From NCBI GenBank assembly GCA_025677835.1, contig JAIXMR010000061.1, positions 1 to 64,000 on the forward strand: a stretch of 64,000 nt of DNA, given 5' to 3'. This document shows positions 1 to 9,507 of this stretch, one piece after another. How positions within the stretch are numbered: the stretch's first letter is position 1; every line of letters begins with the position of its first letter. The translations under genes were made by a program, and so were the position numbers. Below the pieces are notes generated by a model. The model was not told the DNA's origin. It did no database searches and worked only from the letters and a program-made list of their open reading frames with translations. This stretch comes from Sporodiniella umbellata. Taxonomy: Eukaryota; Mucoromycota; Mucoromycetes; Mucorales; Rhizopodaceae.

Positions 1-1441
1 GCGAGTTGATCGATGGATTTCCAGAGACCGATAGCAAGACCAGCAGCGATGGCAGCCCCCAGGGCGGTCGTTTCGCGCATTTGGGGACGATCGACACCAA
101 TCCCGAGGATATCTGCTTGGATTTGCATGCAGAGGTCTGAGTTGGACATGCCACCGTCGACTTTGAGTACCTTGAGTGGGCTGCCAGCGTCCTTGTTCAT
201 GGCTTGAAGGATAGCACGGGATTGATAACAGACGGCTTCGAGGGTGGCACGGCAGATATGTTCGAGTTTGGTAAAGTGGGTGATACCGCAGAGGGTACCG
301 CGAGCATCTGAACGCCAGTAGGGAGCAAAGAGGCCAGCAAAGGCAGTGACAAAGTAAACGCCGGCGGTGTCATCGACGGCGGCTGCGAGTGCGTTGAGAT
401 GCTCGGGGTCTTGAATGAGGCCCATGTTGTCGCGTAACCAGTTGATGGAAGCGCCAGCGACAGCCACAGAGCCTTCGAGCGCGTAAGAGGCAGGTTGGTC
501 TTTACCGAGCTGATAGGCTACGGTGGTAATCAAGCCATGGGTGGATTGTACAGGGGTGGTACCCGTATTGTAGAGAGTGAAGCAACCGGTGCCAAAGGTA
601 CTCTTGGCCTCACCGACGCCAAAGCACTGTTGGCCTACCAAGGCTGACTGTTGATCGCCCAGACAACCAGCGAGCGGGACCCCTTCGAGGGCACCCGAGG
701 CCAGCGTACCGTAGATATGGGACGAGGGAAGAATGGTAGGCAGATGAAGGTCTTGGAAATCAAAAAAATCCAGGGCTTCTTGACTCCACTGCAAGGTATG
801 GATGTCCATGAGAAGGGTACGACTGGCGTTGGTGACGTCGGTAACAAAAGCGCCACGGTCTAGACCACCGGTCAAATGGTAGATAAGCCAGGTATCGACG
901 GTACCCACGCAGAGACGATGTTGGCGCTGGGCTTCGACTACCACGGGGCTATGATCCAACAGCCAGCGTAATTTGACGGCAGAAAAGTAAGTGGTGATGG
1001 GTAAGCCAGCGATATGTTTGAGAGCATCGACGCCCTGGTCCGATTTCTGAGTGAGCTGTTCTACGGTCTCAATCGTACGGGCGTCACTCCAGACGATGGC
1101 AGGGTAAAGAGGCTCTCCTGTTAGGCGGTCCCAGGTGATGAGGGTCTCTCGCTGGTTGGTCAAACCCACCGATTGAATGTCGGAGGCAGCGTAACCAAGC
1201 AGTGCCAATTTACGTATGGCGTGTTCTATACAGATAGTGACGGAATCCAAGAGTTCAAAAGGGTCGTGTTCGATCCATCTAATAAAGTAAGTCTCCAAAG
1301 AAGATCTATAAAAGAAACTTACCCTGGCTGAGGATAATGTTGCTCCAACTCAATCTGATGAAAGGTAACCAGAGAGCCTTGGTCGTCAAACACAACAAAT
1401 CGTGTGGAAGTAGTGCCTTGATCGATGGATCCAATGAGCAT
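1..1441 (-). CDS. GUT1: Glycerol kinase, N-terminal part (cut by window edge)
   Basis: Phosphorylates glycerol to glycerol-3-phosphate in the cytosol. Two exons are visible: 1441-1323 and 1278 to the window edge, with a GTAAGT...TTAG intron between them. The protein starts [19 protein letters not shown], the FGGY-kinase N-terminal phosphate-binding segment. It then shows [22 protein letters not shown], a [12 protein letters not shown] loop and [20 protein letters not shown], in the order expected for glycerol kinase. About 465 of the usual 500-520 residues are present; the C-terminus lies beyond position 1. I chose the ATG at 1441 because the frame upstream is only lysine-rich translated A-runs. 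Family assignment is secure; the gene symbol follows yeast usage. Confidence 0.95.
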
Positions 1442-2458
1442 TGAACGTTTGCGTGGGCTGATAAAAAAAAAATAAAGAATGAAAAAAGGTAGAAAAAAAA
1501 CTGATTTTTTATTTTTATCTACTCTTTTTATACAGTCGATCTTTTTCTCTTTTTCTTTTTTTTCTTTTTTACCAGATTGCTCTGATTGGTTCATGACTCA
1601 AAACTGGGTATTGCCTTTTTTGTCGAATCGGTTTCACCAAACAGAGTTCTGTGCTTCCTTGGCCCCCCCCCCAAAGCCAATCCATCCCGAGCCTCAGTCT
1701 AGACTGCAGGTCATCTGTGCTGGACAAACAACAACAAACAGTAAAACAAGATTTTCTTTTTTTTTTTTTTTTATGGATTCTGTAAACAGAAGAAAGCTTT
1801 TCTGTTTCCCTTGTTTATTGTTTTCCCTCTTTTTTTTTTTTTTTTGGGGAGAGCCAACGCCACTTTTTTTTTTTTTTTTTTTTTTTTTCCAATCTAGAAA
1901 GGCTTTATTTAGAATCGCAAACACAGACAACCCAAGAGTCAAACTAGCCTTAAAAAAATAGTGGTTTCTGGGCATGAGAAAATGAGTCTATCCACATTGA
2001 CTTCAACTCCACGTAATAAACGATTGGTAACAAACGATTGGCTTTGGAAAGACAAGGGCAATTTTTTTTTTTTTGGTTTCGGATCATCCGGTACTGCCCT
2101 TAATTTTTTTTTTTTTTTTTTTTTTTTTTTGCATTACGACCGGATTACAATTTTCTGATTTCAAGGCTATACTATTTATACAGACTGGATAAAAGAATAG
2201 GCTTTGAATGAAAAAAAAAAAACCAAAAAAAAAAAAAAAAAAGGGTAGAAAGGGTAGAAAAATAAAGCAAGAAAAAACAAAGGTGATTACAAGGTAAAGA
2301 TGGTTTTTTTTTTTTTTTTATTTTATTTTTATTTTTATTTTTTTTTTTTTCTAGTTTTTTTGAAAGGGAAAATCGGTGTAACCCAAGCGCATGTTTGGAG
2401 AATGCGGGAAGGGAAATAAAAAAAGCGGGGAAAAGAGCACAGAGCGAGAAAAGGGGTG
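1442..2458. other. Intergenic, homopolymer-rich spacer
   Basis: About 1 kb between glycerol kinase and the secreted-protein gene. It is dominated by poly(T) and poly(A) runs of 10-30 nt (for example 1757-1772, 1830-1845, 1864-1888, 2104-2130 and 2307-2350). The open frames here translate to F or K runs and show no coding pattern. It probably holds the promoter of the glycerol kinase gene near 1442-1700 and the 3' UTR of the next gene. Confidence 0.6.
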
Positions 2459-2969
2459 TCAAACTTTATTAAAACGAGTGTGGATGGGCAGATGAAGAGG
2501 CGTATGATCCGCATCAAAGGCCTGGATGTCCATCTGGCCTAAAGTATCCCCGTTCACGCCTAGTCTTCCATCACACGGCAATTCAAAGTCTACACCCATC
2601 GAGCCTTGGCCGTCCAAAGTCAGGGTGTAAAGCTACCCAAAACGTTCAATACCTCCGTTTGACACTTTCTCTACTTACAATCAATCCAATCTTGTCTTCT
2701 CTCTTGCCCGAATTACAGCACTCGTGGGCATCCCAAGGACAACACACCTCGGTACCCGGTTGGATCCCAAAACGATAAAAAAACTTGTTTCTATTATCAT
2801 AAAGTCACTTTCTTTTTTCCCCTTTTGTCCTCGGTTCAACTTACGCCCATTTGTCATAGCCGGCATTCAAAGAGGTTTGTTTTAGCTTCAGAAACGATCG
2901 ACTTCCCTTGTTTTCCACACAATAGCCAAACACACACCCAACCGTAAAAAACAAAAAGAGACTTTTCAT
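2459..2969 (-). CDS. Small secreted protein with a signal peptide (unknown family)
   Basis: Not recognised. Three exons, 2969-2845, 2790-2679 and 2632-2459, with GTAAG donors and TAG acceptors, total 411 nt and encode 136 aa. The start MKSLFLFFTVGCVFGYC is a typical signal peptide: one Lys, then a hydrophobic core. The mature part holds KWANKFFYRFGIQPGTEVCC, a CC-x6-CC cluster around residues 62-71, and a later single Cys. It ends FNKV. An AATAAA hexamer overlaps the last codons before the stop at 2459. All three splice phases fit. Role unknown; a secreted or wall-associated protein is an inference from the signal peptide only. It is missed by single-frame ORF calling because every exon is short. 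Confidence 0.65.
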
Positions 2970-3282
2970 CACACACACACACACTTTTGTTTTCTCTCTT
3001 TCTTTGCCTATTTATCTACTTTGGACGATAAAGAAATCGTTTTTGTTCGCCCAAAGCGTCTTAGCTCTTTCTCCCTTTTGTTCGCCCAAAGCGTCTTGGC
3101 TCTCTTTTTATTGGTTCGTCACCAGCCTAAGCGGTTCTAAAACGGTGTGTGTCTAGGGATCTCTCGATCGACACGCCTCCATGAATAACAAACAGGCAAA
3201 ATAGATAGAGACATACATCTATAAGCGACTAGGGATAAAACACAACATGACACAACATTTATAGAGGTAGATGTACATAGGG

Positions 3283-3291
3283 AATATATAT

Positions 3292-3333
<42 letters not shown>

Positions 3334-3345
3334 ATATATTATATA
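3283..3345. repeat. (AT)n tract forming a self-complementary arm
   Basis: A long run of alternating AT, flanked on the left by tatacaatatata and on the right by tatattgtatata, so the two ends are reverse complements of each other. It lies 3' of the homeodomain gene. Confidence 0.85.
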
Positions 3346-3350
3346 TTGAA

Positions 3351-3412
3351 TCTCTCTTGGTAGATAGATATATATATATATATCTATCTATCTATCTATC
3401 TACCAAGAGAGA
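3351..3412. repeat. Perfect inverted repeat (20-nt arms, 22-nt AT-rich loop)
   Basis: The left arm 3351-3370 reads tctctcttggtagatagata. The right arm 3393-3412 is its exact reverse complement. The 22-nt loop is mostly TA and TCTA repeats, so the whole block can fold as one long hairpin. It begins 9 nt after the stop codon of the homeodomain gene, on the transcribed 3' side. Possible roles are transcription termination or mRNA 3'-end structure; chance growth of a microsatellite is also possible. Confidence 0.85.
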
Positions 3413-3420
3413 GAAAGAGC

Positions 3421-4074
3421 TTAATTACATTTCTTGAGTCCATTACGTTTACGTTTTGAACCTAAAAAAAAAAAAAAAAAAAGAGTGACTAAGTCAACTG
3501 AAAAAAAAAAAAAAAAAGCAAGTGTTTTACCAGAGCTATGGTGATGTTTTTCCAACAGGATTTGAGGTAGTAGTCTTCTTCGAGCGTTGATAAACCAATT
3601 GCTGATCTGATTCAGGGTCAAACCTGTTTTGAGCCTTAGTTCGTTCTTTTCTGATTCTGTAGGATACGGGTTATGGCAGTGTTCTATAAGCCATTCACGC
3701 AAGATGGCGGTGATCGTCTTGGGCAAATTGCCCCGTCGTTTCTTTTTGATGCTCTCCAGACTGCTTGTACTACTCGATTCGTCGGTTGATTCAGTCTCTT
3801 CCTGAGCCTCTTTGGTGCTTGCAATGTATTCTGACCAGAGCTTACCGTTGCTCTTTAACATCAGATGCACTCTTTCTTTCTTTCTTTCGATCAACGGTGT
3901 CTGTCCGTAAGGGATGTGGATACGATGAATCACTCCAGACAGGTCGGATGAATACGAGTGGTCGTGAAATAAAATGACAGGTTTAAATACTTGGGGCTAT
4001 CAAGTAAAAACAACCAAACCATTAGCTTTTACTCTCTCTCTTTTTTTTTTCCTATTCACACTGCTTACCGTCAT
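3421..4074 (-). CDS. TALE-class homeodomain transcription factor
   Basis: A nuclear DNA-binding protein of 170 aa in three exons: 4074-4069 (only ATG ACG), 3996-3531 and 3461-3421. The homeodomain occupies roughly residues 80-140. It runs from [19 protein letters not shown] through the three-residue loop extension ([10 protein letters not shown]) to helix 3, [15 protein letters not shown], the TALE/KN signature. A basic tail, [12 protein letters not shown], follows splicing of a poly(T) intron; unspliced it would read as F runs. An S/T/E-rich stretch precedes the domain. The first 6-nt exon is inferred from a GTAAGC donor after ATGACG and a TTGATAG acceptor, and the phase fits. The target genes and the process it controls cannot be read from the sequence. 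I see no mating-locus partner nearby. Confidence 0.85.
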
Positions 4075-5163
4075 TGGCAATAAACAATAGCAACAACAAT
4101 GTCTTTTTTATAAATACAAGAAGAAAACGAAATTATTATTATTATTATTATTTTTTTTTTTTTTTATTTTAAATCCCTCCTCCTCTCCTCCCCCCCCTTT
4201 TTTTTTTCTCTCTCTCTCTCACTCACTTGCTCCTTCTATCTTCCCCCACCCCTCTCACTTACAAACATACACAACACACACACACACACACACACACATA
4301 CCTCCTTTCACCTTTCATCTCTTTTACTGTAGAAAAGACCGCCCCTTGGGTTAATGACTCCTTTGCAAACACATCAAAGGATGCATCTCTCTCGTTTCGT
4401 ACTTTCTTTTGCACTGCTCATGTTTCCGTCAGCCTTTGGGTGATGTTTGTTTCGTAACAAACCTTACTGATTACATCATTTGCGCACGTACTTTCCCAGG
4501 AGAGAGAAAGAGAAAGTGTTGGTTGTTGATGTTTTAATTTTATCAAAGCAAATACTAATTTATGCATTCTGGTTTGTTTGCTTCCTGCTGTTTCTTTTAG
4601 GAAGCATTTTGTTTTTTTTTTTTTTTTTTTGTTTTACTTTATTTGTTTTTCACTTTATTTGTTTCAAGTCTTTTTCTTAATCTGCACCAAAGAGGGAGTC
4701 TTAAATTCTGACAGCAAAAAGATAAACTAAACATTGACATTCCTCTTTGTTCCCATAAAAACAAACAAACAAACAAAAAAAAAAAAAAAGGGTCGCAGTA
4801 AACTTTCTGGCTTATTTTAGAATCTGGCGAGGTTCATTCGCTCAAAAGACCATGACAGCTCACTTCTTTAGCATGAGGCTTGTTGGAGAAGAGACTTAAA
4901 CGATCATCCTTTGAAAAAAAAAAAAAACGCTCATATCTTGGTTACAACTGCTTCTGTTATGCATCCAATGTGTTACAGAAGCATCGCTTTCTATCTTTTT
5001 GTTCATTCATTCACTCACTCTCCTTCTTGTTTTATTTTCTCCTTTGTCGATCTCTACAAAATAATAACACTTGCCAATAAAGTCTGACTCCTTTTTTTGT
5101 TTTGTTTTTGACTCAGATGATTTGACAGCTGACAAGATAAAACTCAAGGGTGTATTTATATAT

Positions 5164-5196
<33 letters not shown>

Positions 5197-5281
5197 CACA
5201 CATAAATATATATATATACACACATAAATATATATATATAAATACATTATTGAAATCATATCATCTTACATGCATTTTGTT
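4075..5281. other. Intergenic region with microsatellites, no confident gene
   Basis: A 1.2 kb spacer between the homeodomain and WRAP53 genes. It holds pyrimidine-rich promoter-like DNA (4140-4260), (CA)n near 4273-4298, and poly(T) at 4611-4630. Mixed (CA)/(TA) repeats lie at 5156-5245. One 19-codon reading frame at 4381-4440 resembles a signal peptide, but I could not connect it to a second exon. Confidence 0.6.
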
Positions 5282-6519
5282 TTAATCGTGTTCAGCAAAC
5301 CACTCATAGTGGCCTGGAACCCGCCAGGCTTGGATCGAGTTATCAACCACCCTCTCTTCATCGTTCTCGAATTTACGCTGACCAGAACAAGTGGCCAAGA
5401 TGGGATACACTGGATTAAAGGCAGCACAGGAAATCAGATCTAAACCAAGAAAAATCAGAATCCAATACAAGCATCAGAAGAGTGTTTTTCTACCTTGGTG
5501 GGCCTTCCATTGGCTCACTGTTTCGTATTGCCCTGGTTGAGCAATTCGGTAGGCGGTCAGTTGACCCCTTTCGTCGCCTGTCACGAGATGGGTTCCTGTA
5601 GGGTCAAAATCAAAATGGATCCGCTGGTTGGTTTTTCCTGGTCTGGGCAGTTCGTAGAGCACGTTGGCCGAATCGCGAATATCCCAGCATAGGATCGTGT
5701 TGGCATGGCGTGAGGCTGAAAACAAGTATTGGCCATCGTACGAGAATTTGACCTGCGTCGTGCCGCCATGAAACCCGGTCAGTTTCAGACAGAGCGCATC
5801 GTTTCTTGCGTCGTAAATCCCAATCGATTGACTGTAGGACCCGGCCGCATACAATCCGTCCATACTAAAATCGATGCAAGAAATAATCCCTTTCTGTCCC
5901 TCTTTGCTCTTTCGTGTCGCTACCGTCGATCGTTTCTTAGACTCCGTTCCAGGCCGTTGCACGTCAAAAATCTCAATCTTGTTTTCATACCCACAGTAGA
6001 TCCTTTACGTCACTCGATCAGTCTTTGTCCCTTCACACACCCCCCCCCCCTCATTACCTTTCTCCCCCAAGATCAAATCGAACCACATTCGGCCCAATAT
6101 AGCGTTCGCAATGATCAATCACTTTATAAGACGCTCGGATTTGTCCTGTCCCTACATCCCAGAGTCTTACTGGATGATCCTTCACAGACGTCAGAAAACA
6201 GCTGGTCTCGGCGTCTAATCAACCTGTCAATCACTTTTCTTCTACCCCCTCCCCCCTTCCCTTTTCTCTCTTTTACCCTGCGCTTTCATCAAAGGATACC
6301 ACGCCATATCATAGACTGACTCTACTTCTTTTGAACCAAAATACGGTACCATCGCTAATACCTCTTTCTGTTCTTCTTCATACACATTACTCGGTCTAGA
6401 AAGTTAATATCTAGCTTTCTTAAGCTTCTTCATTTACAACGAAAATAACCGAAGTATATCATCTGCTGAATTGCTCAATAAACACGTACCATCCGGTGAC
6501 CTTTTAACTCATCGTTAGA

Positions 6520-6610
<91 letters not shown>

Positions 6611-6807
6611 CTATTTTTATACCATTTCATATCTTTAAAGTAATCGTTTTGATTGGCACTTGTTTTATATGGTTTGGAAAGAATAGACTGATCTCTTTCA
6701 ACACATTCCTCAAGTGAACCTTGGTAACGATCCAAAGTTGAAGAAGCTAACTGAAGTGGTTGACTAAAATCGGGTAAGAATAAATGACGCCCTTGAGTGG
6801 ATTCCAT
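5282..6807 (-). CDS. WRAP53: WD40 protein, WRAP53/TCAB1 (WDR79) homologue
   Basis: In animals this family binds the CAB box of scaRNAs and telomerase RNA and brings them to Cajal bodies. Six exons (6807-6623, 6500-6438, 6395-6277, 6214-6058, 6002-5494, 5439-5282) encode 396 aa, and all phases agree. Diagnostic blocks are MKWSPDGTCLLSNSADDILR, VESVYDMAWYPLM, SCFLTSVKDHPVRLWDVGTG, GERIYCGYENKIEIFDVQRP, GIISCIDFSMDGLYAAGSYS, NTILCWDIRDS and NPVYPILATCSGQRKF. Their order matches TCAB1. Intron 1 contains a long (GA)n tract that leaves the frame open, so a naive ORF reads Arg-Glu repeats; removing it restores the conserved W-S-P-D-G. The role in this fungus is inferred from family. Confidence 0.9.
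6522..6601. repeat. (TC/GA)n microsatellite, about 40 units, inside WRAP53 intron 1
   Basis: An uninterrupted TC repeat on the + strand (GA on the coding strand). It lies between the GTATAA donor and the TTAAAAG acceptor of the first WRAP53 intron, close to the acceptor side. Confidence 0.95.
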
Positions 6808-6852
6808 TCGATTAGTTAAAAAAAGGAAATTTTTTTTGAGGGAAAAAGGAAT

Positions 6853-7471
6853 TTATTCTTTTTTTTTGTAAAAAGTAAATTTGAAATCGAGATTTTTGTA
6901 ATGCTGTACACCTTCTGTCACGGACTGGTTTAGATAAGCCTCAAGGGCTTGATGGCTTGCTAGGGTAAAGAGAGAAGGATCGATAGCAGGAAAAAAAGCG
7001 TCACAGGGAATCTTGGCTTGAATCTGTGTCAACAGAATCGCTTCACAGTCAGGATGAGTGATGGCTTGACTATAGATCTGAGCGCCACCGATCACAAACA
7101 CCTTTGTATTTTCTTTGACCTGAACACGATCCAAAGCCTCTTGAAGTGAAGAAACCAAATGGCTATGTTCTTGATTGTCTAGTTGTCTATTTTCGTTAGT
7201 ATACATATCTATCGATACACATCTATTACAGATCAAACGTCTTGTTGCGAGAGATCACCATATTCACACGCTCCTGCATAGGTCGGAATCGAGACGGAAT
7301 CGACTCCCACGTCTTACGACCCATAATCACCACATTCTCATAACCTCCAGACCCAATCGTGGCTTTTTTGAAATAAGCCATGTCTTCTGGAAGACGCCAA
7401 TTTAATCCACCTTCATAGCCAATGCCTCTTTCTTCCGTCGTTGCTACAATCAACGCAAACCTTGGACTCAT
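6853..7471 (-). CDS. DFR1: Dihydrofolate reductase
   Basis: NADPH-dependent reduction of dihydrofolate to tetrahydrofolate. Two exons, 7471-7230 and 7186-6853, joined by a GTAATA...ATAG intron with an ACTAAC branch point, give 191 aa, the normal size. Motifs are ALIVATTEERGIGYEG, NWRLPEDMAYFK (acidic substrate-binding residue in the PED segment), IMGRKTWESIPSRFRPM, NMVISR and VFVIGGAQIYSQAI (NADPH-binding GG). It ends in a lysine-rich tail. The ATG at 7471 sits just before ALIVA as in other DHFRs. It is divergently arranged with the mitochondrial uL14 gene across 144 bp. Confidence 0.97.
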
Positions 7472-7520
7472 TCCAAAAATGAAAATCCATCGATTTGTGA
7501 CTTTTGTCTATTTATTTATA

Positions 7521-7554
<34 letters not shown>

Positions 7555-7615
7555 ACCCAGGCTTGAAATTCATTTTCTCTCTTTATTTTTATTTTTTTTT
7601 TTTGTTAAAAAGGTG
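7472..7615. promoter_or_regulatory. Shared divergent promoter, DHFR / mitochondrial uL14
   Basis: Only 144 bp separate the two start codons. The middle is a poly(T) run of about 30 nt (7522-7553) and a second T-rich block just before the + strand ATG. A short bidirectional promoter is inferred from the layout; no TATA box is evident. Confidence 0.55.
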
Positions 7616-8060
7616 ATGATTGGATTAAAGGGTACTATGAATGTCATTGACAATTCAGGCGCTATTGTTGCTGAATGTGTCCGTGTGATGAGTGGTGCTC
7701 GTTTTGCTAGAGCAGGTACGCAAGGAATATAAAAAGACCTCTTTTCTCTTACACACGCCTTTAGGTGAGGAAATTGTATGTGTTGTGAAACGTGCCAGAC
7801 CTATCAACCCCAGCATTGCTGGCACTCAAGCCGCTACACAAAAAGTAAAGAAAGGAGACGTGCGTCATGCATTGATTGTACGCACCAAGAAAGAGATGGC
7901 TCGTCCCGATGGACGTACCATTCGCTTTGACGATAACGCTTGTATCTTATTGAATCAAAAGAAAGAACCCCTTGGAACCCGTGTTCTTGGTGTCGTTGCT
8001 GCTGAATTGAAAACAAAGAATTGGATGAAGGCTGTCTCTCTTGCTCCTCGCATCGTTTAA
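7616..8060 (+). CDS. MRPL38: Mitochondrial large-subunit ribosomal protein uL14m
   Basis: Bacterial-type L14 of the mitochondrial ribosome. Two exons, 7616-7715 and 7765-8060 (GTACGC...TTTAG), encode 131 aa. The protein begins MIGLKGTMNVIDNSGAIVAE, as bacterial L14 does (MI-LK-x5-DNSGA). It continues GEEIVCVVKRARP, KKGDVRHALIVRTKKEMARP, GRTIRFDDNACILLN and GTRVLGVVAAEL. It has no cleavable presequence, like yeast Mrpl38. A poly(A) run of about 26 nt follows the stop by 17 nt. Confidence 0.95.
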
Positions 8061-8551
8061 AAAGAAAAACATTAGAAAAAAAAAAAAAAAAAAAAAAAAA
8101 AACAGCCAAAAAAAAAAATAATTGTGAATAATAAATGATCTTGTACATGATTGGTCAAAAAGCCACACCCCCTTGGGTTATAAAAAGAATCACGGATTTC
8201 TTTTTTCCCTTTTTTTTTTTTTTTTTCAACACATTTTGTTCATAACGGTAAGACTTTTCAAAAAAGCCTTTTGAAACCAAAACTGACTTTGTATCAGAAA
8301 GGAGAGAACTTTGGCAATCCCCTTGAGAAGGACGGAATGATCTTTTGATCATAACAACACACCATGTGTGTTTTGAAGGCATCGCTCCCTGGAGCATCTT
8401 GGCATATTGCCGCACTTTTTTTTTATATTATAAATCAAACGAAAAACATACACTTGCACAAACGTATTGATACTAATCTTTATTTAATAGAACAACCGTT
8501 ACAGAAAACCACAAGCTATGCTTCTTTAGAGATAATAAACAAACTTTTAAA

Positions 8552-8582
<31 letters not shown>

Positions 8583-8653
8583 GCTATTCAGCTGATACCC
8601 TTCTTTGGGTTTCAAGTAAATGTGTGTTATGGAGTCGGAATTTTTGCCTATTT

Positions 8654-8696
<43 letters not shown>

Positions 8697-8731
8697 TTTT
8701 TTTTTTTTTTTTTCTTTGTAATCAAATAAAT
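8061..8731. other. Intergenic, poly(T) and (CT)n rich
   Basis: A 670 bp spacer with poly(A) at 8077-8102, poly(T) at 8208-8226 and 8559-8582, and a (CT)n tract from about 8659 to 8688. A T run follows, ending 16 nt before the LAMTOR1-like ATG. No coding pattern seen. The pyrimidine block next to the start codon is probably core promoter or 5' UTR. Confidence 0.55.
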
Positions 8732-9394
8732 ATGGGCTGTTGTTGCAGTAAAGCGGATCACGATGAGGTAATGCCTGTCTTTGATTCTTTTGGGTCGACA
8801 TCAACCATTTGAGTAGGAAGATTTGAATGCACCCTTATTAAATGGCGATGGGACGAGTGACAAGTAACTTTTAGTTTATTTCAATACCTTTTTTTTTTTT
8901 TTTTTTTTGTAATATTGATGGCATCCAAAGCCGAGTGAATTATCAAGGATGTGAAACGATTGATGCACAAAAAGAACAGGATTTTTGGAATAATGTGATA
9001 GACAGAACAACACAGTAAGCAGACCAGCTTATAGAATGTTAAACTGATGATTTCTATTTAAAAAAGGAACCTGATTGATATATCCAACACACAGACTGAT
9101 TTGCTCCAAGAAAGCGATGCCCAAGAAAGAACCGAAAGATATCGACAGTTGTTGGAACAGATCCAACTCAAGCCTGAAAGCGCCTATACCACTTCTTTTG
9201 CTACTCTCAACGTACTCGATATCTTGACCCATGCAAAGCCTAATGGAGGCATGGACGACGATCAAATGGATTGGCTGTATCAGACAATGGACGAAGTACA
9301 GGATGGAATTCAGCATATCGACATAGAACCCGTAGGCGATATCGTTATTCATCTCACAATGACAGACACAAACAACAGTTCCATCAGGACTTAT

Positions 9395-9397
<3 letters not shown>
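8732..9397 (+). CDS. LAMTOR1/p18-like lipid-anchored Ragulator subunit
   Basis: The N-terminus MGCCCSK carries an N-myristoylation glycine followed by palmitoylatable cysteines, as in LAMTOR1 (MGCCYS). LAMTOR1 anchors Ragulator and Rag GTPases to late endosome or vacuole membranes for TORC1 signalling. Four exons (8732-8767, 8817-8863, 8931-9014, 9067-9397) total 498 nt and 165 aa; human LAMTOR1 has 161. The following segments EDLNAPLLNG and NYQGCETIDAQKEQDFWNNV match the acidic-LL and early helical part of the family. The C-terminal half (LDILTHAKPNGG, MDWLYQTMDEVQDGI) is helical and may instead be a diverged Ego1-like form. The anchor motif is seen; the complex is inferred. Confidence 0.72.
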
Positions 9398-9429
<32 letters not shown>

Positions 9430-9507
9430 ATAAAGAGAAGAATTTGTAGATGAAACATAAAGAAAAGGCCGGCGTGTATATCCTTTTTTTTTTTTTTTTT
9501 TTTTTGT

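Noticed and set aside
3283..3420. Palindromes as ends of a DNA transposon
   Set aside because: No transposase frame, no target-site duplication and no second terminal copy in the window. Kept only as an inverted repeat.
3421..4074. Homeodomain gene as a mating-type (HD) locus
   Set aside because: It is a single TALE gene without a paired HD partner, and none of the flanking genes (glycerol kinase, WRAP53, DHFR) are known mating-locus neighbours. Mucoralean sex loci use HMG-box genes.
4362..4450. Signal-peptide-like short ORF (MHLSRFVLSFALLMFPSAFG)
   Set aside because: It stops after 20 codons. A GTGATG donor and later CAG acceptor can be drawn, but the following frame runs into F-rich poly(T) translation, so no gene is supported.
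6475..6807. Open frame with an Arg-Glu repeat of about 26 residues
   Set aside because: The (GA)n tract lies in intron 1 of WRAP53; splicing at 6622/6500 restores the conserved WSPDG motif, so the RE repeat is not translated.
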